Origin: Siderastrea radians
Taxonomy: Eukaryota > Cnidaria > Anthozoa > Scleractinia > Rhizangiidae
NCBI GenBank assembly: GCA_964017195.1
Contig: OZ024889.1
Location: 66,572,858 to 66,636,857, forward strand
Length of the DNA stretch: 64,000 nt
Reading direction: 5' to 3'
A program made the position numbers and the translations under genes. Below are positions 1 through 12,791 of this stretch, piece after piece. Position 1 is the stretch's first letter, and every line of letters starts with the position of its first letter. Under the pieces are notes generated by a model. It worked only from the letters and a program-made list of their open reading frames with translations, did no database searches and had not been told where the DNA came from.

Positions 1-3000
1 TTAGGGAAACAGGTCTCAGTTCACTGGAGATTCTGTAAGGGAGACAGCCGGGTCTCGAGATAGCGGCGTCTACCGAAATAGAACTGAAGGAGACTGAATC
101 AAATCAGTTAAAAAAAGAAAAAGGAGGAGGAAAAGAACACAAGGTTCGTGATGGTCATTTAATGGAAACTACGCTAATGTTAAACTTGTTTTTTCCTCGG
201 TAGGTCGGTACCAGGGTGTTCTTTGTGTGGGCCTATCATGACGTTGATGACGCAAGCAATCCCAGAATGTTTAGCATGCACACTCGGAAAAGCCACACCA
301 AGGAAACCTACGAAATTATCTCCGCAATAGACCCCACGATTTCAACCAGGAAGTTAACCCTAAAGCCAACAACACGTACATCTGTATTAACTACGAATAC
401 AAAATCCGTGAAATTTCAGAAATCCATGGGATTTCAACCGGGGGCCAGTTTTCTTTCAAACTTAATTATAACGGTGCTAAGCATCTTGGTGAAATAAAGC
501 TTTTTTTGTCTTACGATACCCGGGCTTCGTTTCTCGAAACTCCCGATGACTTCACCGGACTCGAAAGCTATTTCATGTGCACAATATTCTTCAAAAGAGA
601 CTCAATTTTTGTTATTGTTTTTGAAATTTAAATGTTGAAATCTTTGTGACAATTTATTTTGTGGAACGCTTAACCAAGTTTACACTAATAATTACCACCA
701 ATCGATTTAAATAGGATTTGTAAACATACTTCTCGAGACCACCGTGGGCAGGTGGTTTCGAGAAAACGGGCTTCAGGTCTGTTACCAGTGTTGAGATAAT
801 GTGATCGAAGGAAAGCTGACGCACAGAGAAAAGTGACGACACTTGAAGGAAATTCATATTACCTTGATTAAAGATGACAGCTGGTGTTGACAGTCGTGAA
901 ATGATACCTTCAATCAGTTTGTTTCTTTGCCGCTTGAATTCGCTACAATTAACTGCAAAAATACTTCAGGAGAACACTGTGGCGCGAATGTGCAAATTTG
1001 GCTTCCGGCGTCCAGTCACTTTCCTCCGACCCCTCCCCCGTTTCAACGTTGTTTTGTGTTACACGGGCGGCATGTCTAAAACATTGGCCGATAACATTGA
1101 AAGGGGGCGGTGGGATACATCCGTCCTGTGGGATGAGGCCATGTTGACTATGCAAGAGTGGGTTTTTGAGCGAGAGTGTCTCAACAATTTTGCAAAATGC
1201 AATTGGAGGGAAAAAAACTTGCAAGGATAAAACGTTTTCCTCAACTTCCCTTGTGGTTGCGCTCATGAAATTTGCTTATGAGGCTGTGATTTCAAGTATA
1301 CAAGAAGAATGTTTTTGTTCCTCCAACTTGTATACTTATCCTTATGTTTGCCTTGCTGTCGTTTTCATATTGTAATTTTAGGTTGTCTTAATACTTATTG
1401 TAATGCGCATTTCAACAACTCCTAGCTGGGAATTTGCGCAATAGAAATGCTTGTTTATGACAAGGGCTATTGTACTATGCTTACAATACGCTTGTGCTAG
1501 TTTTGTGCAAGCGTCACTAACCATGCAAGCACAAGCATAAGCACGCCATGAGGATTCATAAGATAGGATGCATAGGACAAGGAAAAGGAGGGTTATTTTA
1601 TCCATGTGCTTGTATTTGTTTGTAAGTTTATGCTCGCGGCGATCCCGTTATATCACTTTGCCATTAGTGCTCTCATGCTTCTGCTTATGTTTACTCTTTT
1701 GTCCCCGTTGCTAGTGTAAGCCAAGTGTTAATAATTTTCTTGATTTCCACGATTGGAAGAAAAATTTTCGCGCAAGTCAATTAGTCCCGTAGTCCTGCTG
1801 CCAGGATATCACGTGACCCCACCCTAAGGGTAAACCTCTGGATTTGGTTTGTCGCAACTCAACAAATATCATCCATGCGGTGGCTTAGCCTCTTAGGAAG
1901 GTTGGGGTAGGATGAAAAGAATGTGCCACAATAATTAAATTGAAACGCGAGATTTATTGAATGCGCTTCACCTCCTCTGGGGTACTATGATGAGCACTTT
2001 TATTTACGATTCATTGTTTCGCCGAAATACTCACGCTTTGATAAGTGCAGCTTTTAATATAAGTTACTTCTAAAGGATAAGGTACTAAAAATACTCATTT
2101 TCTAAGTTAAGATTATTAAAAGAGATTTAAGGAGCAGAATCCTCCCCTCTGACCCCTCCCTTCAATAGCCTGCTCACAGGAAGATCCGACAAAATGTTTT
2201 TTGATAACTGCGTGGTGTTAGCTATGCCCCACACTAAGCTTAGATCCGCCCTTTTATTTTAATATAGCAAACCCTTTTTTTTGCGCGGTTCCGGCTATTA
2301 CGTTTAGACACTGCTCTATTTTTGGTCTATGGATTCTTTTTATAAAGAGTCAAATAAAAAGCGAGGCAGGAGTTCACCGGAAAATAAATAGGACGGGCAC
2401 ATAAAAAAAAATAGGATGGGCACATGAAAAAAAATAATAATAATAAATAGGACGGGCACATGTCCTAAGATTGAACAAAGGTACCGCCTTCCCAAAACAA
2501 ACACAGTTTTAAAATTCTATTCGAATTATTCGTAAATATCACTGGCTTTTGACGCCATAAATGAACTTCTATTCAAAACTAAATCAAGTTCCTTTAATGC
2601 AGGAAATTAAATGGAACAGTCTACAGTGCGCCATTAAAAATTCTTCACCAATAGGACTGTCTCTCTATATAACGTTTTACATTTAATTTTTTGTACTCCA
2701 GTTTATTTTTTGTACCCTTTGAAGCTCAACATCGAAACACGAAATTTTGTATGGAGCGAAGTCCTTAAACTTCAAGAAGTCTCGCCGATCAGCTAATGGC
2801 AACAATTCTGTGTTTCATTTGTTTGTTGTTTTTAGAATTTGTTGCTAATATTTGGTTTGAATCATCAGTGCAGCATGTATTTCGTCCGCCTACACTGAGT
2901 TTAACTGAAATTCGATGAGCACACGAGCTACAGACGAAGAGGACGCATACAAATTCGAGACAGTATACAATTTTTCAGGCTCCTAGTTCCTGAATAACTG

Positions 3001-3500
3001 CGATGATCACTCTCTCCTTAATTCTTTCTCCCACAGTACAGCTCTCCTCAACTTCATCTCGTTCTTGTTCGGTTGTTCGCTAACGGTGTGAAAATTTTGC
3101 CCAACACTAAATTCTACGAGAAGCAAAATGAGAGGGAGAGAACATGTATATGAAGAGGCGATTTCGCATTGTCAACAATTTGAAGAGATTCGTTTCATTT
3201 AAACGTGTCTGTCTAGCAGTACTTTGCGTTTCGCCTCATTTTCAGAAGATACCGTGACAGAGCCAAGCGTGTTTCGTTTGAATCGTTTTTAATTTTTGGC
3301 GATTACGGTTTTAGCCTAAAAAAGGAAGAAACATTTTAAGTGTTGAGTCTGAAATTTGAAATAACAAAGCATATCACGTGATTTATACGTTCGTTTTCAC
3401 GCGAGGGTAATAAAAGATGACACGTGAATGCCTATCAAAAGCTTCCGCACTGTCAATGTATAATGTTCAGCTCGGTTCAACTCAGGTTTGTCTTTATTTC
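1..3500. other. Gene-free AT-rich stretch
   Basis: No reading frame here combines length, composition and splice signals in a convincing way. The frames near 216-497 and 874-1266 overlap on both strands and look like chance openings or decayed sequence. A short three-copy repeat lies at 2383-2462. I see nothing else that I can name. Confidence 0.5.
2383..2462. repeat. Three-copy short tandem repeat
   Basis: The unit AAATAGGACGGGCACAT occurs three times in direct orientation with small changes, separated by A-rich linkers of variable length, the last one expanded to an AAT run. It looks like a local minisatellite with no coding potential. Confidence 0.6.
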
Positions 3501-3501
3501 T

Positions 3502-3674
3502 CCTTGTTCTTGTTCTTGTTCTTGTTCTTGTTCTTGTTCTTGTTCTTGTTCTTGTTCTTGTTCTTGTTCTTCTTGTTCTTCTTGTTTTTCTTGTTCTTCT
3601 TGTTTTTCTTGTTCTTGTTCTTCTTCTTCTTCTTCTTCTTCTTCTTCTTCTTTAATTTAATTTAATTTAATTTT
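3502..3674. repeat. Compound microsatellite (TTCTTG/TTC/TTTAA)
   Basis: A run of TTCTTG units passes into mixed TTCTTG and TTC units, then pure TTC, and ends in TTTAA repeats. The long open frames on the plus strand here are only translations of the repeat. Confidence 0.9.
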
Positions 3675-3729
3675 ATTTTATTCCCACATGGGAACTTATT
3701 CGAAAGTGGAAATGTCACTAACACGCCTC

Positions 3730-3990
3730 AGCCTAGTAAAGTTACACTTGTGCAACAGTCCACAGATGATGAGAGTATTATTTCTCTTCCCTGGATGGGA
3801 TACTAGTCCATCTCAAGGTTACCCCCAGCAGTACGTCAGTCGCCTGTAGCAATTTATACGTTTGGGTGGAGAGAGACAATGTGGAGCAAAGTTTCTTGTC
3901 TAAGGGAACAACGCGATGGCAGGGACCTTCAGATCTGAGTCCAGCAGCTAATCACTACACATGCAACCGCGCCCATACGCCTCATGCACG
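3730..3990 (-). mobile_element. tRNA-derived SINE copy, diverged
   Basis: On the minus strand this matches the better preserved SINE at 46880-47205. Shared blocks include GACAAGAAACTTT, the CTCTCCACCCA block, the CCCCCAGCAGTACGTC block (plus-strand reading) and the GATGGGATACTAGTCC block. The tRNA-like head lies at the higher coordinate and is badly decayed. Assignment rests on comparison within this window. Confidence 0.65.
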
Positions 3991-4976
3991 CATGACGGAG
4001 AACTCAGGATCGGCGGCCGGGACAAATTTGAGCGGTACACTGGGATTAATTGATGCTGCTGAGATCTAAATCTAGATCATTGCATCTTTGACTTTAAACA
4101 CGCTCAGGACACACTTTTACGGCTGAGGGTTATCCTTGTTTGTCGGTTTGCGGGAACGATTTCCTCGATTTAGCGCTTGACGGCTAACCCCATTGACACT
4201 CGCATGTATTGGGCTCCCATTTGCTTCCGATACCATAAGATGATCCCGGAAGTACGTAGCTAAACTATAAATCGCAAATTTGTACTACAAAGGATCCACC
4301 GGAAACACATTGTTTTCCTTTTGAGTACGAAATGACGTGACCCAAGAAGTTTATAAACAAAGATCCCCCCCAGCTTGGCTTAAACGATCAAGGACACTTT
4401 TAACCAGTTTCCTCTTAGCTGATCACGAGTTTGTGAATAAACTTATTGAGTATGAATATTTGAAAAATTTATGGCAGTTTGAACAGTACTTTCCTTTGGT
4501 TCTGTTTAGGAGTTTTACTATTAAAATATTCCCATATTAAACTTGGTTTAGAATTTTCCCACTTACAATAATATCTTTGACATTGGTTGCAGAAATAAAG
4601 TAAAAATTTGAGGATTAAGTTTAATGCATTTACGTCAATGCTTGCTAAGTGTCAGTTTATCTTAGTTTACCGCCAAAAACGGAGTTGTTCGAGAGCTCAA
4701 TCGTCAGAGACAGCTTCCAGTTTTATTTAAACCCCTTTATTTGAATATCCCACCTCAACATATACGTATTTCCTGCGGTATCGTTGTCGTGCGAATCCCG
4801 CACGTTTGATTTAAAATTTCCTTGTTTCCTAATTTTCCAAATCATTTTTGTGGCTTGTGATTTAAAATAATCCTACAGACCATTATCTGGCTTCTGAATT
4901 CCAAACCCATACAATATTCCCTTTACGTACAAAAACACTCCATGCGACACGCTTAACTCTTAACTTCCCGGCATAG

Positions 4977-5225
4977 CAAATCGAACGTTCGAAAATCGAA
5001 CTCAATCGAACTCAATCGAACGAAATCCATGGATTGAGTTCGATTGAGTTCGGCAATCGAACGAAATCGAACACCGGACTTTCAGTGAGTTCGATTTCCG
5101 AACAAATCGAACTCAATCGAACAAATCGAACCCAATCGAACCCAATCAATCAGATTGGGTTCGATTGGGTTCGGTAACCGAACTAATTCGAACACAATTA
5201 AATGGATTGCGTTCGATTGGCTCTG
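4977..5225. repeat. Left subterminal array of TCGAACTCAA units
   Basis: Ten-base units such as TCGAACTCAA and TCGAACCCAA repeat back to back, then reappear as reverse complements. This creates two hairpins, one centred on the CCATGG near 5030 and one near 5150. Together with the matching array at 6418-6580 it looks like a cluster of transposase binding sites, by analogy with other transposons; that role is an inference. Confidence 0.8.
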
Positions 5226-5397
5226 GTAAACCTATACATACAAAGCAAACCTTTCGAAAGCAGGGTTTTCTTGCGTTTTTTAACAGTTTATTCAATAACA
5301 GAAACCCCTGTCCGCATTTAAGAGAACAGAACAGAACAGAACAAAAATATCGTAATTCCCGCGTGCGAATTCAAGAGTGCACCATTTCCTTTTTAAG

Positions 5398-6414
5398 CTA
5401 ACTTACAATTGCAAAATGACAACTCCAAGTGTTGCTTTTATGCAAAAATACAAGCAAATTACTAACTGCGACACAGGCAACGGCATACAGCAGCTGGATG
5501 ATTATGAAAAATATCTTTCCAACAATATACATGATTCTCTCAAATTCATCTTGGACAATTAACAGTGACCATGAGAGTAAGAGGTGAACGAGCGTCAGTA
5601 TATTGGACGTTTGAGAACATCTTACTGTCATGATAGAAAGGATAAATAGTAAATGCAACAGTAAAATTATTTTTTTCCTCAGGTCAAAATCAAAGTAAAT
5701 GATCAGATGTTCGTGTAGACTGATTTCTTGGGTGTCAAGGGTTATATTGTCCCGCGCTCTTATGATTGTACTGCTTGAGGATGACAAAGCATTGTTTTTA
5801 TGACAAAAAAGAGAGCGGATTGAATTCCCTGGTACCTCGCATAGTTCCTCTGTATGTAAACTCGCTGAGTCTGTAGAAGTAACGGTGACAAGCAAACGTT
5901 CGTCACAAGTGTCATTTTGCACCTGTCTGGCCTGTGTTACCTTTTCAATTAGTTTTGCTTTGCTCTCACTTGATTTGAAAGACACACCCATCTCCATAAG
6001 TACTTCGCGTAGTAGTATAACAGTCATATCTTTAGGATCTCCAGCCCTAAGTTTTGGAATTTTCTCGTGCTTTTCTTTCTCCTCCTGCTTAGCACGTTTT
6101 GACTCTGCAGCTTTAAGTGCAGGTAACCTTTCTGAAATGAACCTGTGATCTTGTTCGGTCATAACGAATCGACTATTGTCTGCCTCTCCGTTCAGGACAA
6201 GAATACATTCTCTCCTATTACACCAAATATCCTTGACGTCAAAGCGGCATTCCTGATAGCCTTTTACTACGCATTTGAAGCTTACAACCCACAGCGCATC
6301 TGAAGCCATTTCTGCGGAATTTCTCCGTTTAAGAAAACCACGTGCTAAACTCCAAGTAACTCGATCTTCTAAGATCTGGTTATAGATTTTCAATGCCGGT
6401 TTTACAAAAATCAA
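5398..6414 (-). CDS. Transposon-internal ORF with SAP-like motif
   Basis: This minus-strand ORF fills most of the interior of the 4967-6587 transposon. The longest frame is 338 codons; a likely start is the ATG at 6309 (residue 36, MASDALWV). From there about 170 residues look protein-like: a cysteine-containing N-terminal part, a lysine- and glutamate-rich helix (AESKRAKQEEKEKHEK), then LREVLMEMGVSF followed by KAKLIEKV, which fits the SAP DNA-binding helix-turn-helix pattern. The last 110 or so residues, from SLFCHKNNALSSSSST on, are low-complexity and hydrophobic and may be non-coding. Function is unknown. It could be an accessory protein of the mobile element or a captured host gene fragment. 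Confidence 0.45.
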   Translation of the reverse strand: MIFVKPALKIYNQILEDRVTWSLARGFLKRRNSAEMASDALWVVSFKCVVKGYQECRFDVKDIWCNRRECILVLNGEADNSRFVMTEQDHRFISERLPALKAAESKRAKQEEKEKHEKIPKLRAGDPKDMTVILLREVLMEMGVSFKSSESKAKLIEKVTQARQVQNDTCDERLLVTVTSTDSASLHTEELCEVPGNSIRSLFCHKNNALSSSSSTIIRARDNITLDTQEISLHEHLIIYFDFDLRKKIILLLHLLFILSIMTVRCSQTSNILTLVHLLLSWSLLIVQDEFERIMYIVGKIFFIIIQLLYAVACVAVSNLLVFLHKSNTWSCHFAIVS

Positions 6415-6417
6415 GAG

Positions 6418-6580
6418 TTCGAAAATCGAACGTTCGATTGAGTTCGATTGAATATTTTCCTTTTCGGTGAGTTCGATTTGGTTCGATTGCCGAACTCAAT
6501 CGAACTCAATCCATGAATTGAGTTCGATTGAGTTCGATTAAGTTCGATTGAAATTTAGTTCGATTGGGTTCGATTTGCTA
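6418..6580. repeat. Right subterminal array of TTCGATTGAG units
   Basis: This is the mirror partner of the array at 4977-5225, with repeated TTCGATTGAG and its complement, including a hairpin centred near 6515. It sits directly inside the right terminal inverted repeat. Confidence 0.8.
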
Positions 6581-7072
6581 TGCCGGGTAACTTGTAGCTA
6601 ACCTCTGCATCAAAAGACTTTCTGTGATTTAGTTTAGTTTATGATTTATTAATACACGTACACCAATTTCTAAAATTTCAAGACGTAGCAAGGTTTTATT
6701 TTCACTCAAATTTGATTTTAAGACCCTGTCGATGTCCAAGGAATTAAATATCATATATGTGACTGGCTGGTCTTTTTTATTTATATTTCACTTTTATATC
6801 TGAACTAACTTTGGAACTTTCGCGTGAAAGGCTAGGGCTCACCAAGCGCCGGCCGCAATAGGCCCATACAACTGAAAGAACTAGGACAAGAAATATTGTT
6901 AAAAATCTCAGTTAACTGGAGACAGACTCGCTGAACTTTTCACAAAGAATCATCGGAGCACTTTTTTTTTCTACATACAAATGTATATGACCATCACAGT
7001 ACTAAATCTTAGTGTTTTCCTGATTGGTCTCCGTACAAAAATATTTTTCAAGTCCGCTGAACCCGTTCGGCC

Positions 7073-7391
7073 CTGTCTACACTCTACACGGATGCTTTTT
7101 TAAAAGTTAACGTTTTCAAAAGATTGCGTGTTTATCGAAAACGGAACAAAAGCTCTGTCAATTAAGGGTCTGCACGATCGTTTTGGCTGTCGGGTCACAC
7201 GAAAACGTACGACAACGACACAGCAAGTCTGTAAAATCACACGGCTAATCGTTTTCAAAATTTTGTTTTCGGCCCCACGCGGTCACTTTTTCAACAGTTC
7301 CATTTTTAAAGTTTTGCGTTTTCAAAAGTTTCCACCCTGGACACCGCTTTCAAAATATTTCTTTTTCGATGGCTTGTATCCGTGTAGACGG
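7073..7391. repeat. Foldback-type repeat, CTACACGGAT ends
   Basis: CTACACGGATGC near the left end is matched by GTATCCGTGTAG at the right end. The interior is rich in AAAACG and TTTTCAAAA words on both strands. A related-looking segment rich in the same words occurs near 25440-25600. The 186-codon ORF across this block has no protein-like character. It is probably a decayed inverted-repeat element; the exact ends are not certain. Confidence 0.4.
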
Positions 7392-7758
7392 AACAACGTG
7401 AAAACGCAATTGGAAAACGTTCCGTTTAATTCTTTCGCCAAAAAACAAAACCGGCTAACACTTTTAAGTCAGTCAGACAGCCATTGCAGAAAAAGTATTT
7501 TAAAAAAGGAAGACCCCCACCATACTGTTATCCCCATTACAAAAATACCACTTCCTTCATATTGTGGCCACTTCAGTTTGGACAAACCAAAATCCCATGC
7601 CATCCATCATTTTCGTATGAAAAAGAGCCCTTCGATGAGGTCACTGATAATGAACACGTTTACCCTGACAGTCAGATTTTTGCGATAGTTGGTGGCCGGT
7701 ACTGCTTTCCAGTTGAATGATCACACTTAAGGATTTCCGGATGGTAAAAATTCGTTGC

Positions 7759-7838
<80 letters not shown>
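7759..7838. repeat. (AAT)n microsatellite
   Basis: About 26 uninterrupted ATA/AAT units are seen. Poly-Ile and poly-Tyr frames over it are translations of the repeat. Confidence 0.95.
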
Positions 7839-7839
<1 letters not shown>

Positions 7840-7840
<1 letters not shown>

Positions 7841-10800
7841 TAACAGTTTTTATATACGCATTTCGAGAGCCTCAATGCGTTTACAAGATAAAAAATATTA
7901 AAACCTAATTTACAACGTTCAAGAAATAGTCAAAAAGTGCTTAAGCTTAACTACTAATAGCAATGTATAAAATAAAAAAATGCTAATTACAATGGATAAA
8001 ATATAAAAACTGGTCTACAAATAAGGGAAACCGGTGAACTAGCTAAAAATAAATTAATTTAAAAAGATATGTCTTTAAAAGCCTTTTAAAGGCAGAGACT
8101 GACTGTGCATTCCTTTTCTTTACTGAAGAATGAACTAAGCCATGTTGATTGGCTTGCAAAGCTACAGTTTACAAACTGCTCTGACAGAAGATTATGACAT
8201 CCCAGTTAATAACTTAACTTAGGTTACAAACTTCATTATTATAGCAGATTTCTTCAACCAATTTCGTTCTTGCGTACAGAAGCAGATTCTTCAAACACCA
8301 ACTGCTATTTGCGGTCACTGTGATTCGACCAAGATCAGCAACAAAATCGGCTTTAAGTTTAGTTGTACCTCAATTTAGCGCAGTTAAACGGAAGTATTTG
8401 TCAGTCAAAGCGTTTTGATTTTCATCAGTTGAACAGGCACTTTCATTTTGCGATGTTCTGATCTTCTAAAGTCTTGATGACGTCTTCTTGGTCAAATGAT
8501 GATGACTGCGAATGATTGCTAGTCAGTGAATCCTGACTTTCACATCAGTCATGTTTGAAAAAGTCATGCCATGCAACAGCTTTAGAAAAAAATGAAGCAT
8601 GCACTCAGATGAAAACAATTTTTCTAATTTAAAAGGAGAGAATATAACATTTTAAACGGTGCCAATTGGGTAAATGCATGTTTTAAGGTTAATTCACTTT
8701 TGTCAAAAAAATTCCCAAAATGAACCTCAGGTACCAAAAAATTCCGAAAAGAAACCTCAAGCACCATAGAGGTCCTAACTGGATTCAGTCGGTCAGCTTG
8801 AAACCAAGTTCCCCTAGCGTAGCCTTCGTATTCTTCACGAATATGTCTGTTCATACAGCAAACGGATCGCTGGAACAATACGGGTCTTCAATTTACGGTC
8901 TGCGCGTGTCAAGTAGAGTTTCTGGCTTTGTAAGATGATGGAAAGTTTCATAGTTTACTGTGGTGATACATTTCTAAATATACTTCATCCTACTGAAAAA
9001 AGAACATAATTGGTTGTATATATAGATTAATGTTAGCTGCCAAACTTTTTTCATCATGGTTTTTAAACATTTGTTACTCCCTCCCTGCTTTCTTGCCCAC
9101 CCGAACCACCGACCATTTTAGAAACTGACTGTCAGTTCTTCAAAGAATACGGCTCTTTGTCCCCCTTTCATGACGGGTTTTGATATTGTCTAACACGAAA
9201 TACAAACTAAAACATGGACATACAAATTGTACCAAGTTCTGAAAGCCTCTTTAAATAAAACGTGCATGAGTTACTAAATGCCCAAGCTCGAAACGCCGAG
9301 TCGATCTTCCTGTAGGTCAGTGGTCTAAACACGAATTGAAGCATGCTTCTCACATCTGAGTTTTGCACGGAATCAAATTTTAGCAGAAGTCTTGTTTATA
9401 AAAGCAATGTTATTCAGCCCCGCATTGTGCAGGCCACTTTCAGTGTATGAACGGTCGTGAAAAAACATTTGCAGGAACTACATATATTAGCAACTATATT
9501 AAAATCGCATCTAGAGTAAGCAAGTCCAGACTGGTACTGAATTAATTTATTGTGAGGCAACAAGTCCGGAAAATTCATGAGATTTTATCCTGCAAATATG
9601 TAGGCTTTAAGTACCTTCGAGGGTCTCTATTTTATATTTGTTTACTGAAGATTTCAACGGAGTCTGTCCGATGTCTAAAGATGGTAATTGCCAGTGACAA
9701 TAGCTCAAACCAAAGAATAGTTTGTCTAATGGACAGACGAAACTGCTCACTTTGTGTACACGTGTCGGATGAACGAAGCTTAAATGCTTTGTGCTGCAGT
9801 TTTCTATAACGAATAGAAATGTAATCAATTCGTGCTATTAGTTGAAAAGGTCGCTATTTTATAGTTTTTGTTTGCGAAAAGTTGTCTCTGATTGTTGACT
9901 GGCCACCCAGGGTTGTATTACAGTACTCCCATATGATGTACAACTTGCTGTACGCTGTCAGTTTTGCTCTAATATTCCATCGCATAAACAAAATCTTAAT
10001 AACTGTCCAAGTCTAAGTGATGTTTTATGGTTTAGCTGTTGCAAATGCTTCAACAATAAAACATATGTCACTTGTGCCGGAAACAGACAGTGGAATTAAA
10101 CTGAGATTTTAGCTGAAAGTAGCAGATAAATAAAACAAATACTTTGGTCAGGAAACCTTTAGGATCTGAACATCGAACAAAGAGTGTGCTCGAAAAGTTA
10201 CAAATACTGACCAAAAAGGTTTAAGTGAGCTTTCTTTTGTTTATTCACACAAAACAAATTGAATAGGGGCTTAACGAAACTGTAGGGGGTATATTGTGAG
10301 GTGTTTTATCCCTTTTTGTCGCTTGCCTTTTAAGAGCTGCGTGTGTCAAATTCAAAGTCAAATCCAATTTAACCAAAAAAATTTTATTTTCACTAATTTT
10401 ACATCTTTTAAATTAAGTCGGGTGGTGTTTGCCTTACAAGCTCTCTTTCATAGGTTGAGTACATGTGTTTATTCTGTTACTAATTTTCCAATAAACTTTT
10501 TAATTGAGTTTCTTTATACAGATTTCATGGGGTCAAACCACTGTCAAAGCGACAAAAATAAGCGCACGACTTGGCTAATAAAACGAACTGCACACATCCA
10601 CACAAAGGCACAGGATTCAAAGATAAGTTTACTTTTGAGACAAGATCTAATTCGGATCTGTCTAGTACAGTACAAATTGCGGCGCACTATAATTAATAAA
10701 TCTTCCGGTGGGGTCGACTTCTGCTTTAAATGACTCCACCCCAAAAATTAAGATGGATTGCAGTTAAATTGAAGCACTTTAATTTGCGAATACACGTAAA

Positions 10801-12791
10801 AACCATTTCTGGCCATTTGTGCGCTAGCAACATGGCAAACATAGCCAGAGAAATATTTCGTTGTTTAACCACAAGACTAGCTTCCTGCTCTTTAAAGGCA
10901 ACCGCTTTCACGCCGAATGAGTTTAGAATAGAACTAGCAAACAAAGAAAATTGACGTAATTAGGCAAGAGTGAATTTGATGAATGACAAGTTGAATCAAT
11001 GCACCTAAAGAACAATGTTTACGCTTTCTATGGGCAGAAAATACCGCCTTAAACATGGAAAAATTAGCGTTTTAACAGGCGCCGTAGAAGGACATGTTTT
11101 CACCATATGTGCCACTCGCAATCTTGCCAAATCAAGTGTTCTTGAGCATTACGTATACCTTGGTATAAACTGCTCTAAAATTTTGATGCTAAAGGGCCAA
11201 CACAACGAAATATCAGTGCTCTGTGAACTATGTAAGCTTTGCAAAGCTCGATTTAATAAGCATATGAATCAGGATATGAATTGCAAGGTACTGAGGCTGT
11301 AACACTTTGCTAATTGCTTTTATCTTTCAAAGCTAAACACCGCAATTTTCTGATCCGTGAGATTACTTTGGCTGATTTACGGAGGAGACCTCTTACATCG
11401 ATAAAAAACAAATTTTGTTGTAACAAGATATTAACCTTGTTTTTACTTGGGCAATCTGACGAAATAGTGTTCAGCGGGGATTTGACAATTCGCAACAGCC
11501 AAGTCAAGTTTACGTGAAATGAAAAACAATAAAAACGAACTATTTCTCAACAGAATTGCTTTGAAAACCAGTTCCGGAAAAGCGGATTTTTTTGTCAAAA
11601 AGAAATAATAGGACTCATTAATGTGAACGGCCACAAGAAAGATAAGGAAAAAAACCTTTTTTCCGTTCAACAAATCCCTACAAAAGGCTAAATGGTGCTC
11701 CCATATAGCAGTTTATAATTCGTAAGCTTCACAATTATCTTCTCTATTACTGGCTTTGTTGAGATAAATTTCTCATGGAGCAGACAATATCGTATCCAAA
11801 TTGTTTCTGGAGAATTTTCCAATAGCCCCCCCAGAGAGGTGACGCGGGACAAAGAAGAAAAACAAACCGCGAAAAAAACCAGGACATTTTGACACCAAAT
11901 TTTATTCTTTCATCTACGCACCTTAGCTACGGAGTTGTAACTAAATATAATGCAATTATCAATATTTCTCCGGTTCATGCTTTCTCAAGTACTATTTATA
12001 ACGCGGCCTACCTGGGCAATTGGAGACGTAAATTAAAATACACTTTATCTCCTGCGTTCAAGTTGAAGACAGGCGCGCTTCCTAGTTCAAGTTCGTGGTT
12101 ATCGCGTCAGATCAGGTCAGATAAACGATGTCTGACCTTATTTCTCAGCGAAAACCCTTAAATCACGACAAGAAGGGATAATTTTCAAGGGTTTGGGATA
12201 GAAAAATTAAATTGCAGCGACAAAATAACCCTGTCAAGGAAATACGAAACCGGCACGGCGTGGCGAAACAATGAAAAACATTAGGCAGCGATATAGGGAC
12301 CAAACAACAACTCAACAAAGCACAGTTATTTCATTTGACGTTAAGATTTTTATTGGACATTTTATCGTGTGTGTTGTGTACGTGTGTATTGTCAAAATGC
12401 CTGACTCGTGGGTTCATAAATTAATCGAGAATGTATAATACAAATAAATTCTATGCAATGCTCTCTGATCCGTGCCCGATGAAAATATCACTAGAAATAT
12501 ATAAAATGTATGCTTCTAATATTCAAGTGGACGTATTTTTCTTTTATACAAACTGTACATTTTCTGATTCATAAACAACATGTTCTCGCGCGCGTATTTT
12601 ATACGGGGATTTGTCACGGGTCGTAGGAAAAGATTTCGATCACTGGTTGCGTACTTAATTACAAGTAGATTCTGGAAGATTGAAAATAATTTCACTTAGT
12701 AGCAGGCAACAGATTAAAAGTACGAAATTTTGGTCTCTAAATTAATTTGAAGCAGACTTCAAAATTAATAACGTCAAGTGAATGGGAGATG
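7840..12791. other. Gene-free stretch before the RGM gene
   Basis: Short frames only, none with supporting splice sites or family resemblance. The segment after about 12300 is probably the RGM 3' untranslated region and downstream flank; a minus-strand AATAAA lies at 12349-12354, roughly 440 bp past the stop codon, but I cannot confirm its use. Confidence 0.4.

Larger units (their letters stand above)
4967..6587. mobile_element. DNA transposon, 20-bp TIRs, TAACTT target duplication
   Basis: The element begins with CCCGGCATAGCAAATCGAAC and ends with its exact reverse complement. It is flanked on both sides by TAACTT (4961-4966 and 6588-6593), a 6-bp target-site duplication. Inside each end lie arrays of TTCGATTGAG-type units, in places arranged as hairpins. 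The 1.6-kb body holds one minus-strand ORF with a SAP-like motif and no transposase that I can recognise, so this copy is probably non-autonomous. I cannot place it in a named superfamily: the TIR start and TSD length do not match one cleanly. Confidence 0.85.

Noticed and set aside
285..629. Possible decayed coding exon (frame with GGQFSFKLNYNGAKHLGEIKL)
   Set aside because: The translation looks protein-like for about 80 residues, but I recognise no family, the upstream frame is closed by stops, and no splice pair was convincing.
7128..7688. 186-codon plus-strand ORF
   Set aside because: It lies over an inverted-repeat block full of AAAACG and TTTTCAAAA words and has no protein-like composition or splice support.
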